A DNA stretch of 64,000 nucleotides, taken from positions 124,001 to 188,000 of the forward strand of contig JAVLUZ010000732.1 in the NCBI GenBank assembly GCA_036768485.1. The letters run 5' to 3'. The position numbers and the translations under genes were made by a program. The DNA comes from Mermis nigrescens (lineage: Eukaryota; Nematoda; Enoplea; Mermithida; Mermithidae). Shown here piece after piece: positions 23,421-63,699 of this stretch. The notes beneath the pieces are model-generated. The model had not been told where the DNA came from and searched no databases. It worked only from the letters and a program-made list of their open reading frames with translations. Within the stretch, counting starts at the first letter, position 1, and the number at the start of each line of letters is the position of its first letter.

Positions 23421-24342
23421 TTTTTCATAATCTCCATGTAATGACCGGGTCTCCAAATTTTTTTAATATTTTACTTATTTGCATGACAATTACCGTAAGT
23501 GCTGCTAGCTGAAGAAGCATTGTCTCGAGCATATGTGCATATATGAATATCAAGACTGGTCCATGAGCTCCGATAATCTGATGAAAATATCAGAAAGCTT
23601 TTTGTAGCCTCGTTAAAGAAGTAATATCAAAGCTGAAAGATATCAAAAACGAGGTAAATTTATAGTTTTTGATTATCTCCACCGTTTTGCTTAATTTTTT
23701 TCGAAAAGTCCCTTTTATTCTAGGCTGTGCCTCTAGTAGGGATAGGTCAGAGAACTTTCTTGAGTTCAAAATGGCCCTGATGCCTTGCGATGTAATTTTT
23801 TATATACTACTTCTGCCTTTACACTTGACTGTAATTTACTTTAAGCTGAGAATGCATATGTAGGCAATCAAAATATATATCAATCGAAATATAATTTAAG
23901 CTCTAACACATATTTCATGAAAAACGGATAAAATTCTGATAATATTTGAAATACAGTATCATCCTGATAATTAAAAAGTGAATACGGCCCTCATGGGCAC
24001 GCATCGGTCGATCGTAGCGGTACGGTATCCGAAGGGGGTAGAATTTTGAATCATAGCATCTTTTCTTTCGCAGTATGTCTCATTTTTCCTTCCGTTCTAA
24101 ATTGTACGATATTAATTGAAATAGCACAATTATGACGCTGAATTCATAGGCAGAAACGAGAGAAAAATAAATAAAATAAAATTTTTAGTGGATTCATTCC
24201 GATTAGAAAATAAAAATTTGGTTGTTTTCTAATGAGGTAAAGCATTTTTGAACAATTTGCAAACGAAATTGTATGAAAACGCAATTTTTTCATATGAAGC
24301 TTCCGCGAAAGTCGTGAGAATTTGAGATAATAATAATAACAT
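23421..24342. other. No gene recognised
   Basis: AT-rich; nothing supported as coding or RNA. Confidence 0.5.
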
Positions 24343-24411
24343 CAATAATATTAATAATAATAATAATTATAATAATGATAATAATAATAATAATAATAAT
24401 CATAATAATAT

Positions 24412-24451
<40 letters not shown>

Positions 24452-24512
24452 TAATAATAGTATAATAATAATAATAATAATAATGATAATATGATAACAA
24501 TAATAATAATAT
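24343..24512. repeat. (AAT)n microsatellite
   Basis: About 170 bp of AATAATAAT with scattered interruptions. Confidence 0.95.
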
Positions 24513-24680
24513 ACTAATATAACTTACATTATTTTACTTCAGCTTTTTGCCAACTAAATCGCTGTTTCTCCGCTTACTTTGTATATAAAACAAAATATTT
24601 TGTTAAATGTTTATTACAATGGGTGCAATTTCTAGTTATTATCAGAACAAGAACGTAGGAGACTGGGGAGGGTTCTAACT

Positions 24681-24930
24681 AGACACGCAAGTGAGGGAGT
24701 GTAAACCCCAGAATGGAAAAATAAAAATTTTTTTAGTAAAATGAGGCAAAATAAAGGCCAAAAATGTACTGAAATAGAAAAGTTTTTTCAAAAGTGCTCG
24801 AAATTGACCAGAAACTGTAAAATAACGTAGAGTTTACGGTATATTAGCATATACACTATTTTTTAGGTAATGTTGACCGAAAAAAACAATTTTTGACCAC
24901 TAGCAGATCGGTTGACCCTCTCATCTAAAC
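24681..24930 (+). mobile_element. Family B MITE, TSD TTCTAACT
   Basis: Begins AGACACGCAAGTGAGGGAG, contains the family B core (AAAATGAGGCAAAATAAAGG, GACCAGAAACTG, AACGTAG), and ends CTCATCTAAAC. TTCTAACT flanks at 24673-24680 and 24931-24938. Confidence 0.82.
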
Positions 24931-25049
24931 TTCTAACTGGATTGCTCATATGATCGTTCTGAGGGTTCAATCGGTTTGAGTTCAGCCAGAGAGCTTTTTT
25001 ATGCTAAAATAGCGTAGCAACGATGTTAATCATACAGCTTATGGCCAAT

Positions 25050-28000
25050 TTCATAGATTTTTGGGGCAAATTATAGATTTCCATCCGTCTTGGCCTTTAT
25101 TTTGCTCCATTTTTCCAAAGAAATTTTCATTCTTGTTTTGATTAAGAGGTGGGACCCCAAACTCCCATTCGCTTTCAAAGCTATGCCTGAACGCCACCAC
25201 CGAAATCCAGACGACCTCCAGAAATTGGCACACGCCTGAAGTTCAGATAGTAATTTGTTTTTCCTGCGATTTGTTTTCCCTTTAATGGAAAAAGTCGGAA
25301 AAGGGTGTTTTTTTGCATTAACATCAGTTTTTAGCACTTTTTGACATTTGGCAATTTTCGGACTAAGAGAATTGAAGCGTGCCCATGTATGATTGTTACC
25401 ATACATGTACAGCATGGGGAATCTGGGGAGGTCAGGCCCAAAACGTTTTTAAAAAGTTCCTTTTTGGGCTAAAAATGAAGGGTACAGTTCAAAAACACTG
25501 TTCTTTGACGTTTCAGACACTGCTCGTTCTTTCTAGAACATAAAACCGTATAGAAATTCTCAAAAAAATTTAGAAAAGATTGAGTAAATTGAACAAAATG
25601 TTTTCAAAAAATGTGTACATATATGGCGCGAAGCGTCAAAAATTTGAGAATTTTGAGCCGAAAAATGAGCTGAAAATGCTTAAAAGGGTATTCTTTTTGC
25701 AACTTTCAACAACTTTTACAAAAAAATCGGCAATTACGGGGGAGGGGCGTCGCAGCCATTTTGCAGGGGGTCAGATTCCATTCTGGGCGGTCAAACCCCC
25801 CCCCAAAACACGTCTGGTTGTTACGTCGCAAAACATCGAGATTCGTTTGCAGCCCAGCAGGAAAAGCGACGATGGTGCACGAAGCTAGCAGACTAATCAA
25901 AATAATGAATAAGAGCATTCCTAAATAAAAGAGCTACTATAGTATTGAAAAACGAACGGACTTCGACCTCGATTTTGAACAATATTGGCACAGAAGATTG
26001 TGAACGATACTTTTATAGCGGAGCATTGCCTATAAACAATAAGTTTCTGCAATTTTTACGCGCTTCACATATTTTTTACAATTGGGGCAATTACTTTTTC
26101 TAACTATTTTCAGAATACATTTACACTTCGTACGAGTATTTTCAAGGTTAGCCTGGGATATTAGAAACTCTCAAGGCAACTTGCAAATCAATTATAGTCG
26201 TCATAACTGTGTTTGTGGACGTAGAGCGCAACCCCTTAAAGGACGCCTCAAATTTTATAAAATTTTTGCATAAAATATTGTTCGAATGCTAAATTATATA
26301 ATCATTTAAGCTCCTGAAATTATATCGCGAGAGTCGTTGAATTATTTGCTGCGAATACCTATTTCCGCATACAAATTATAGGATTTTACAGGTTGCAAAG
26401 AAAGTGGCTAAATGTAATAAATTATTTATTTTCTCGCTCAGAGACCTCGAAAAATGTGACACTACGATAAACGATGGCCAAAAAATTTTGAGTCTAACCA
26501 GCTAACTATCTACAACAACATAGACAACTAAGACATGCGTGTATAGCGAATTGATTCTGGTCGTCTGGGGTCCTAACAAATATTCAAAAACCAAAAATGT
26601 GCCCAAAACAATTAATGGCAGGAAAGCCATTTTTATTTCTTATCCAGTTGATATCAGAAAATCTTCAAAAAAACGAGAAACTTCTTTTCAATATCTGAAT
26701 CTGAGGTGTTTTTAGGAAGTTCATATTCTCCTATACAACGTGCAAAAGCAGCTTAAAAGGAAATTCCAAATGAAAAAAACGAGGCAGATAAAATGAGATA
26801 CGAGAAAGGAATAATAAAAATTGAAATCATTCATTCGGTCTCAAATGCACCAGGTCAATATTGCTGGCTAACTTAAAAGAAAGTCTCCAAAGTTAAATCT
26901 TATTGCGAGGACCAACTAACTACTTTTATTGGCCATCGCTTATCATAATCTAAAATTCTTTTGTTGTTTCGCACTAGAATATAATAATTAAATTTAGTCA
27001 CTTTCTTTGCAGCCTGAAAACTATGATTTGGCTCCAGAAATAGGTTTTTGTAGCAAAGTATTCAACAACTCTCGTGATGTAATTTCTAGTGCTTAACCAA
27101 GTATGTATTTTAGCATTTGCCAAACGTTTTTGACATAAATTCCATAAATTTTCGGTGTTTCGCGGTAAATACATCAAGAGGATTGAAAATTGTGTCCCTA
27201 AACGTCTTTCTGCCGAAATTCACTTAAATCTAGATTTTAGCGCGAAAATAAAAATCTTGATTTTTGTGCGAAAGTAAAGTAATTTTATTCCTTTTTTGTC
27301 CAAAATTACTATAAATCTCAAATTTTCTATGAGAAAACCTGCACAAAAAATTTATTCAAATTAGAATAGATAATGCAAAAACGGCGAAAACACGCTATTT
27401 TGCACGTTAATATTCTGTGCCGTGTAAATGAAGCCATATCAATAAAAATTCTTCCTTTACGAAAATAATATACATGATTAAATCAGTATAGTTGTTTGGA
27501 GTCTATGGTGTCAAAATTACTACAAAATATCGGCTATAAACAGGCTAAAAGCTTTTTCCTACAGAACCTATAATGAAACGCAAAATTGAAGCCATATTAT
27601 GATTGAGCCAGATAAGCAATTTGAACATTAACATTAGTTTCTAAATGGACTACGATGGGGTTAAAAAGGCAACGATCTTCTTTTTAATTTACATGAACAA
27701 TGTCTGGTGAACTGACCGAATTTATTTAATATTCAATCGCACGGTTGCTTTTCGAGAATATTTAATGTTTTAAAAAGCATTTATTACAATAAAAGCTTTT
27801 TGCAAGTCCGAATACATAACCACTTTAGATATCGAAAAGTAGCCTTTTTTGAATTATTTTCTAGCTACTACGTATCTTGCTTATTGCCGATACCTTATGA
27901 CCAGGCAAGCACGTCGGTATTTGTTAGTCTACAGCACACAAGGTTGTTGGGGTCAGGAATCCTAGCCTTGAGAATCTGAAAAAGCTTTCAACAATTGATT

Positions 28001-28930
28001 GACTCCCTGGAATTAAATTTTTGTCGCTATTTTTGGTGATTTTAACCCATGACCCCTCTAAATTTCGCTGCCACACACCAAAAGTCTATACTATACAAGT
28101 TTGCAGAGCACCATCCGGTCTGAGGGAATCAACTAGTAAGCTTTTTGAGCAATGACCTCAAAAACGGGTTTACTACGTAAAGTGCTAAAAAACTATGTTT
28201 TGCAGAATTTTTTATATGATAGCTTTTTGTCCAAAATTTTGCCTCATTTTTCTTATGAAGCTTCAAATTTTTTTGCATTCTGAGAAGTCTAAGCCCAACT
28301 TTACCTTCACATATAATTTCTGATCTAGACCATGCATGGGCAGAAAGATAATTTCTGGGGTACGCTGTGGATAGAACAAAAGTGGCTAAAAATCGTACCG
28401 AAATGCCAAAAATTTAACTTTGGGAAGTCGACTGTAATCTGCGGAGGGTATTCTGAGGATTCAGCAGCACGCAGGGGCGTGGTGGGTTTAAAAAGTCAGA
28501 TTCCTGGAATTGGCACTTTCCGCAAATCCTGTAAGACGCTCTGAAATTAAATTTTTAAGTTCCAATCGCGTCTTTTTTGTTGCGAATAGGTGGAAATTGA
28601 TCAGATTCGTTTCTCGGTCCTATCGCCAAAGTTTCGTTACATTATGAACCTTTAATAATTTTTGTACCCCAAACCTTCCGAAATTTAATAGCTGCTAATG
28701 TATTGCCAACGGTATTTTTGTGGATCGGCGGTCGTTCCTGGGATGTTCGTGAAGAATGCTAAAAAACATTGATATCAGATATTTAATTTCTAAAGTGTCT
28801 ATTATTGAAACGTCCTATATCCTTTAAGAGATCTTATGTATGTAGAATCCTTTCGCCCAACGATTTGCAAATGAGCTACATTTTCCGGCTGAAATTTCAG
28901 GTTTTTTCCATTCTGGGGGTCTAGATCCCC
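25050..28930. other. Gene-free interval with repeat fragments
   Basis: Contains a reverse family B fragment (about 25063-25350), a repeat starting CATACATGTACAGCATGGGG at about 25400 (related to the one inside 9053-10210), and otherwise unrecognised AT-rich DNA. No frame of note has a start context, splice structure or family match. Confidence 0.5.
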
Positions 28931-28953
28931 GTCCATGTGCAATCTGTTTATGA

Positions 28954-29240
28954 CTAGACATCAAGCGGGAGGGATTTGGGAGAGAAGTCCTCTGACTCCC
29001 CAGAATGAAAAATGGGAAATTTCTTGGAAAAAATTAGGCAAAATGATAACCAAAAAATGGATGAAAAATGAAAATTTTCTTCAAAAGTGCCTTAAATTAA
29101 CCAGAAAGTGTGTAATAACGTAGTTTTAACACTTTTTTAGCGCTTATATCAGTTTTGAGCTCATTTTGGCCTAAAAAAGCTGAATCTCTCCCCCAGACCG
29201 GCTAACCCCCCTCCCCAGATTGGCCATGCTGTGCACCTAT
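28954..29240 (+). mobile_element. Family B MITE, TSD GTTTATGA
   Basis: Begins CTAGACATCAAGCGGGAGGG, ends CATGCTGTGCACCTAT, with GTTTATGA at 28946-28953 and 29241-29248. Lies just upstream of the first astacin gene. Confidence 0.88.
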
Positions 29241-29430
29241 GTTTATGATTATGAGCAATATAAATATATTTGTATATACGTATATATATGTAAAGCTTGG
29301 CTACTGTAGACTCCTACGGAAAAGTGGGTGGGGATGATAAAATGTTGCATGAGGTCCCTTTTAAATGTAAATTGTTAATTTGATCCGTTTCACTTCAGCT
29401 GATCATCGGTCATTGATCTGAAATTACAAC

Positions 29431-43263
<13,833 letters not shown>

Positions 43264-45179
43264 AAAGTTTCCGATTTGAACTGGAAAATTTCTTCATTTT
43301 TTTGTAAATTTCGCATATTTTCATCCATTGGCAATAAAAATAATTCCTAAAAAAGAAATGAATACAGGATGAACGATAAATACGTCAAATAAATAAACAA
43401 ATAAACAAATGAATGAATAAATAAATAGATAAATAAATAAATAAATAAATAAAGAGGAAAAGGAACGAAAAAAGTAAAACGAAGCACGTTGCTAGTAAAA
43501 CGGATGCAAAAGGACACGAGAGATAGCACAAATTGATGTTACATTGTGAGACATTCATGAAACACGTAAGAAATAGATAAAGAAGACAATAAGACTGTGA
43601 AAAAATCATAAAAATAGACGAAGTTATCAGAGAGGAGTCGCAAATTGCAACTGTGGGAAATGTAATTAAGTTTAGATGGGTAGAGATATAGAAATTTTTG
43701 CTTATGATTTACCGCACCCAGAATCTGGATGGTCAATATGTACCTACGCATTCTTCATGGACGAGGGGTTTAGAGGGTCCCAAAGTGGCTACTGCCACCG
43801 CAACAATGGCTGCGTCCCTCAGAATTGTCGATTTTCTAAAACAATCGTAAAAATGTGTTGTTTCAGCGTTTTTAGGCTAACATCTGGTTAAAAAGTATAA
43901 AATTTTTAAAGCTTCGCGCCGCACCCTCACTTTTGGATTATATTTTGTTCAGATCGGTCTAATTTTCTATCTTTATCTTTTAAAAAGTAAGAGCATTGTT
44001 CAAAACGTTTAAAAATCAGTATTTTTGACGTGTATCCATTGTCTAGCACAACTTCCGTTCGTAAATTATACACCCATATCCGACAATAAGCTGACAGATT
44101 GCGATTATAGCATTGATCTGATATATACACTAATTATCGTAACCATCGGCATAATGTCGATAGAAATTCATCTAAACTTATACACGAAGCCATGTGAAAC
44201 AGAATATAAAAAGTAAAGTTGTTTGAAACTTTTATTTCGATTAAGTCAAATAATCATAGTTATCAATAAAAATGATCGTGTCTCCAGTGAGCCAGAATTT
44301 GTTTGAAGAATTAAACTAATTTCAGCGACCTTTTATACAACTCAAAATGTAAAGTAAAGCGTGAATTGGTCTATAATAGGCATTTACTTTTACTCACTCT
44401 TTTAGTGAATTCCTTCAGTTCACAGTGTAGCAAATTTACATGTAATTTGACTTTTAAACAGGCACTTAGCAACCATTCACGAAAGGCAATGTAAGGGCGA
44501 AATAAAACGTTTATGTTTTTAAAATGAGATTGGAATCGGAGTTAACTGCTGTTTAATGTGTCTCTGTTTCAAAAGCTTACCGTGTCTTATCATCGATTTT
44601 ACCATTTTCATTGATATTTTTCGAAATAGATTCTTTTTTTGATAAATTGATATTATTAATATAACTTTCAGCAAATTTATATTTTCTTTCTTTAATCCAG
44701 AAACCGTGAATAAGAAAGAGTTGAACTTGCTTCTAAAATTCTTAAAATAATGTAAACGAAAAATTAGAAAGCGACTCTTTATTTGAAAAAGATTTTTGCT
44801 AATTTGACATTTTAAAATTTTATTTTTTATAAGTGTATTGAATATTGTATTGAATATTAAACCCTCCATCGCAAATGAAACAAATCTTGACTAGGGGCCT
44901 CATTCCCATTAGTCGACTTTTTTTAAAATCGTTGCTCGCGCTGTTCTTGGTTATTTCAGGTAATAATGCGCCAAATAAGATTTGTTTTTATTCACTTCAT
45001 AGTATCACTTCTAAAGAAATCGCTGATTTATTATTTTTGAAATATTTATAAAACAATTTTATTTTTCTACTTTATTCTCAGCAGTGTTATCCGCAGACTG
45101 TTCGGCAGATATACAAAACTACATTATCGTATTATTTTTTCAAATAAAATTATTTAATCTTAGCAGCGTTTAAGCATTG
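43264..45179. other. Intergenic region between the two astacin genes
   Basis: Holds an (AAAT)n run at about 43388-43451, a GCGCCG hairpin remnant at 43912, and a GTGAAACAGAATATAA MITE end near 44190. Any promoter of gene 2 would lie here; TTAATCTTAG at 45154-45163, 17 bases before the ATG, could be a trans-splice or 5'-UTR acceptor. Confidence 0.5.
43333..43338 (+). terminator. Polyadenylation signal AATAAA of astacin gene 1
   Basis: AATAAA 69 bases after the stop. Confidence 0.5.
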
Positions 45180-58660
<13,481 letters not shown>

Positions 58661-58676
58661 TTGTCTGCGAAAAGTT

Positions 58677-59748
58677 AGCGCTAGCCCTTTATTAACGCCC
58701 GTCCCATTTTCCTCCACAAAGTTTGCTGCAAAATAACTCAAGAACAATGGAATCTTATAAAGCGTGCGAGTGTTCATTCGAAAGCATTGTCCAAGATCTG
58801 CAAGTTTATGTGTATTTTCTTTCATGTTAGTAGTGTGAAATTTGAAATATACTGTATTGAAATAACCTCACTTTTTGTCCGCCACTTTGGTCGTCCCGGA
58901 TTCCACAATTTTTTGTTTCTCTGGTCAGGAATTTTTACGAGCTGTGGAGCTCATTCAGGGCTTTCTAACGGTATCTCAATAATTAAAATGCGGCTAATAC
59001 CCTTTGAGAAATTTAGATCGAAAAATAAAGTCCCATTTTTGGGACGCGCGCTCATAAGTGACAGCATGAAAAAGCAACTCTGTTTTTCTCTTGATGTCTT
59101 CATGACCTTTATTACCTTCAGAAATTGCTTGAATTCTCTCTTAGAATTGTACGTACATACATACTACCCAGTGGCGGATCCAGGATTTTCCTAAGGGGAG
59201 GGGCGGTACCCCTAAGGGGGGGTGGGACCCTTATGTATTTGGGCGGAAAAATTGCCCGTTTTTACCCAAATATCGCTCAAAAATAGTTAATATGCGCATT
59301 ATTTCGGACCAATGGGGGTGGTCGCCCCCCATCCGTCCCTGATACTACCTATGTAAACCAGCTGCTTTACAGTCCAATTAGGTACATAGGTACCTATACC
59401 TACCTATATGTACCTTGTATGTATCTAAACTAGAGAATCGCCTTGGAACGACATCAGACTATATAGAGAACGTCAATCCCAAAAATTTTCCATGCAAAAA
59501 TGATGGCAAAAATGGGATGTACACTTATTGACGAGCGTCCTGCATGTAAACTTATTAACGACCATCCCAAAAATGGGACATACACTTATTAACGACCGTC
59601 CCAAAAATGGGACTTTTTTTCTCACGTCCTACTGTAGCTAGAGTCACGAAAAAAATCAGGGAGACTTTTTGAAGGATGGGGAATTCGAATATGAATGAGA
59701 TTTTGAATGAACTACCCTACATAAAGTGCCGCTAATAAAGGGCTAGAA
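58677..59748. mobile_element. ~1.07-kb TIR element abutting the gene 2 stop codon
   Basis: CTAGCCCTTTATTAACG near 58681 and its inverse GCTAATAAAGGGCTAG near 59730 bracket the interval. It starts about 17 bases after the TAA of astacin gene 2, so the transcript's 3' UTR probably runs into it; an AATAAA at 59024-59029 lies inside. No transposase frame recognised. Confidence 0.55.
59505..59613 (+). repeat. ~35-bp tandem repeat with CCCAAAAATGGG palindrome
   Basis: Three units of ACTTATTAACGACCGTCCCA type. GTCCCAAAAATGGGAC (59598-59613) is a perfect hairpin with relatives at 59030-59045 and about 59564-59579. Confidence 0.75.
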
Positions 59749-60262
59749 CGTCATTTGATTTCGTTTGCCGTTTGGCTCAGAAAAAAAGTAAAAGTCTATT
59801 ACAATATAACACAGAAAAATAAAACGTCGATATTTTTCCTGCTTGCTAGGATTTGGGCATAGTAGAAGTCATATTGTTTGTGTTCAAACCACGTTGATTT
59901 GTCGTTACAGGCAATTTGTCCAATGACGCACGAATTATAGAATTAAATTAGCATTACGAATTCTTTTAATGAGAAGTGCAAAGAAAAGGAGTAGGGTTAC
60001 AGCGATGGCCAATCAAACCTTTTTAGCCTTTACTGTAGTTCACGTCCACTATTTTTTCTGGAGCTGGTGGGAGCAGTGTTGCCAGGTTGGTAGTTTTACT
60101 ACCATTTTGATAGTTTTTGAAGGCATTTGTAACTTGGGTCCCTATGCTGAACCACAGGGTGGTAGTTTTTCTGAGCACCCAAAATAACTTTTTGGCGTTT
60201 TTGAATAGTTTTGGTAGTCTTTGAAAATTTGACCTGGTAATCCCCTCTGGCTGGGAGATCAG

Positions 60263-60442
60263 CAGGGTTGCAAAGTTAGGGTTTCCCCCACATTTTAGGA
60301 GTTTTTTTTAGTACGTTGTAGGCATTTTTTAGCGATTGAGGTTTTTTTGTGCCTATGCTTAACCATTGATCGGGGTTTTCAGGCAGTTTGAGGCTAAAAT
60401 TAGGAGCTTTTTGACAAGAGCACTTGACAGATGGCAACCCTG
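60263..60442 (+). mobile_element. hAT-like MITE with CAGGGTTGC ends
   Basis: CAGGGTTGCAAAG to CAGATGGCAACCCTG. Same family as 39686-39860. Flanking GATCAG occurs on both sides but not in an exact 8-bp register. A related unit ending CTGGTAATCCCC lies just upstream (about 60074-60240). Confidence 0.72.
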
Positions 60443-60475
60443 TGATCAGCTCATCACTCAGGTATGCTTGCCATC

Positions 60476-60874
60476 AGACGTGGGCGTAAGGGGAGGGGGT
60501 CGGGAGGTATGCACTCCTAGAAGGACGAATACCTACCTCCCCCAAAAAATCGAACTAACCCCTAAGAATTCATTTTTTGAAAATTTTCGCGATTTTGAAT
60601 GAATGAATGAATGAAATAATTTATTACTGAAACGCGACAATTACGAAAGATGTAAAAGAGTAATAAAACTTATGGTCAAAAGAATAAAAGCGTACAGCAA
60701 AAGGCGATGAGCGATTTACGTCAATGGATAGGTAGTGCTCGATTGAAAACGTTGGGAAATGGTGTTTTTTCGCCATACCCTATTTCTAAGACCATTTTTC
60801 TAACTTTAAAAAATCTTTCATTTCTCCCCCACCCTTCCCCAGAATTTTGGTGCTGCCCAAGTGCCCACCTATGG
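60476..60874 (-). mobile_element. Family A MITE with insertion, TSD TTGCCATC
   Basis: AGACGTGGGCGTAAG at the left, GCCCACCTATGG at the right; TTGCCATC at 60468-60475 and 60875-60882. About 110 bp at 60600-60710 (GAATGAATGAATGAAATAA onward) interrupts it. Confidence 0.85.
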
Positions 60875-61757
60875 TTGCCATCAGGCCCGTCCAGGATTTG
60901 GCCAAGAAGAGGGCGGACCTAATAATTGGTCAATATCTCGAGGAATATGTCGGGATAGTTCGCGAAAACCGAATTTTTCGACTTTATTTGACAAGCTCTA
61001 TCCATTTAAATCATAAAATTCGAACTTTCCGTGAATTTTTTTTCTTACTTCTAACCTAATGCTATAAAAAGTGTCGTTTTTTGGACGGCCTTGAATCATA
61101 CTTATGGAAAATACTTAATATCTGGCGCGAAGGGCCAAAAATGTTTTGAAATTTTACACCTTTTTACAGTTTTTATCTTCCAAAAAATCTTTGTACATGT
61201 ACAAAGATAGTCCTGAAAAGTCTTTGTACATCGGAAAAATCTTTGGCGAATACAAAAAACACTGTTTTGTACATGCAAATTTTTGTATACTTTAATATGG
61301 TACAGTAACGATTTCAGTGTAGTAGAACATAGTTTTTCGACCTTTAGTAGTGTATTTGGCTAATTTTTGGGTTTCTGAATATTTTACATTTTTCCATTTT
61401 TCCATTCTAAGCGCAGTGTTGTTATTACAAGATTTAATTCGCATATTACAATTTTTGTAATATTTCTGATTTTGTAGTACAAGTTGTTTTAGCTTTCTCA
61501 GTCGAGTTTTATGTGTGAATTTCATCAAAAGCTCTTAAAAATTTCGGCACTTCGCGCCGAACTAAGATTATCAACTAAATTTAGGCCGAATTATCACATT
61601 CAGAAGAAGCACGGTCTTGTTGTATTCGACGAAGACTTTTGCTGATGTACAAAGACGTTTCAGGACCGTCGTTGTATATACATTTGCAAAGATTTTAGAA
61701 GAACAAAAACTGTAAAAAATTGTAGAATTCCTTATTGCAAATTCTACCATTTTAAAG

Positions 61758-61817
61758 ATTTTCAGGGGGAGTAAGCGGCTGCAAAAATGGAGCCGCTTAC
61801 CCCCTTCCCCTGAAAAT
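61758..61817. repeat. Hairpin, 23-bp arms
   Basis: ATTTTCAGGGGGAGTAAGCG and its inverse CGCTTACCCCCTTCCCCTGA with a short AAAATGG-type loop. Looks like the head-to-head junction of two copies of a repeat (compare GCCGTTACATGTATACTG near 62040). Confidence 0.7.
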
Positions 61818-61819
61818 GG

Positions 61820-63690
61820 CCGAGAAATATACATGTGACAAGGGTTTGGGCCATCCTCCATCCACGCTTTGAAGCCCCAAACTTCCTTGAAAGTCAGAAA
61901 ATATTTGACTACCCTCTCCCAATTTTTTGGCGAAAACCTGCGCTTTTCTGGCTATTTTATGTGTTTTTACCATTTTTGAACCAGTCGCTAAACCCCTCCT
62001 TCTAAAAATGGCTGAGGAACCCCTACCCTAGATTTCCAGCCGTTACATGTATACTGAAGGACCCTCATAAAATTTTAAGCAATTACATGCATGTTTTATA
62101 GTGATAGTTTATCTATTTCCTCTAGCTCACATTCTAAAATAATGTATCACTTCGTGAAATTCTAATAGTTATGTATATAGATACACTTTTGCCATACTAA
62201 AAAAATTAAGTTAAAAAATTCAAAAGATTTTCACCAAAAATCGTCTGACAGTGACTTGTGTCTTGGACCCCGAGGGGGGTAATACCCCTCCTTCCTTATG
62301 GGAATGTGTGATGTCTCATTTATTACATACAATACCTATTGCATCCTATCGCTACAGCAGCAGTAGCAGTAGCGAAGATTCAAATGATAAAGTGTGCTAA
62401 TAGCAGCGACATAGACTTTATTGATGATTCAGACAATGAAACACTGGACTAAATTTGTTTCTTGTGACATAAACAGTAATAAAACTTGATATGTAAAGGC
62501 GCACCTAACTTTGCGCTTGCTATTTACTACTGAATGGAGCAGTCGCTCATTATTTCTTTTCCTATGCCCACCCCAAGTATGTGTCATGCAATAGTATTTT
62601 CCTTGTCTACCCGGCCCCCGGCCCCAGCCGGGGCCGGGGATTTTTTTTCAGCCCTGGTACCGCCCCGGCGCCGGCCAGAAAGTCGCCCTGGTTGATCACT
62701 AGTTTTAGCTCAAAGGCAGGCATGATATTGCCTGTCTAAATTTTTTTCCGACAAATGGGGTTGGTGGCCGCCGCCCCGCCTCACCCCCCTAAATACGACC
62801 CTGGTTTGCCATCACTGTTTTTTCCAAATTTAGGGCCTGTTTGTGGACAAAAATTTTGAGATTTGGAAAAAATTATGGGCTTGGTTCACATTATGGAATG
62901 TTTTTGTAATGCAAAAAATGCGTTCTAGAAGGAGTAAAATTCCAAAATTTTTCGGCGCTTCGCGCCGGATTGATTTATCATTAATTTTTTTTATTGATGT
63001 TCTCGGCGCATGGCGCCGATTGCAACATTTTTATTGACATCTTGTTCCAGAACTTAACTTTAATTGAAAATCCTCATCTTCTGAGCAGATTTCGACAAGT
63101 TTTGTAATGCAACAATGCGTACTAGAGAACTAGAATTTCAAAATTTCCGGCGCTTCGTGCTGCATTGATTTAATTATATATTTGTCATTGATTTTGAGCA
63201 TAGGTGCGCAAGGTCAAACATTCAGGGGGGAGTGAAAACCGGAAATGCTAGATAGCTATGTGCATCGTAAAAATGGCTCTATAGTACTTTTGGGGTCAGA
63301 AAATTTGGCTTAGGCTCAGATTTATGTGGGTGGTAGTAGTCCTGCTTAGGTCAGTATTGCTCCCGCCCAGGTTGCATCACTCCCACTTAGCTCCAGATCG
63401 TCTGATGACGTCATAATGGTTACTATTCTGTACAAGCAGGCCCGTATCCAGGATTTTATTTCGGGGGGGGGGTACCGAAAATTTTTAAGGCCAGATACCT
63501 CGAGAACCATTAGGAGATAGGCGAAAATAAAGACAGTTTTGAACGTATCTCGGCAAGCTCTATACGACGGTGAAGAAAAATATCAACAGAAAAATTAAAA
63601 AATTTTCACTTTATTCCATATTGATATACAGCAAATTTATCATTTAGCTGATTTCTCATAACTTATTCGACGAATTATTTCTTATCTCTT
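61820..63690. other. Repeat-rich end region, no gene recognised
   Basis: Contains CCCCGGCCCC-AGCC-GGGGCCGGGG near 62616-62639 (a perfect GC hairpin), GC-hairpin repeats at about 62955, 63003 and 63150, and TATCCAGGATTTT/GGGGGGTACC fragments. A Ser-rich then acidic coding-like scrap at about 62340-62451 has stops in every frame. Confidence 0.5.
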
Positions 63691-63699
63691 GCCTTTATA

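Noticed and set aside
58787..59194. 135-codon frame after astacin gene 2
   Set aside because: It lies inside the 58677-59748 TIR element, lacks a known domain and its end runs into a low-complexity repeat.
62340..62451. Ser-rich then acidic coding-like scrap near an AATAAA
   Set aside because: Interrupted by stops and a frame change within 100 bases; too short to assign, perhaps the tail of an old transposon gene.
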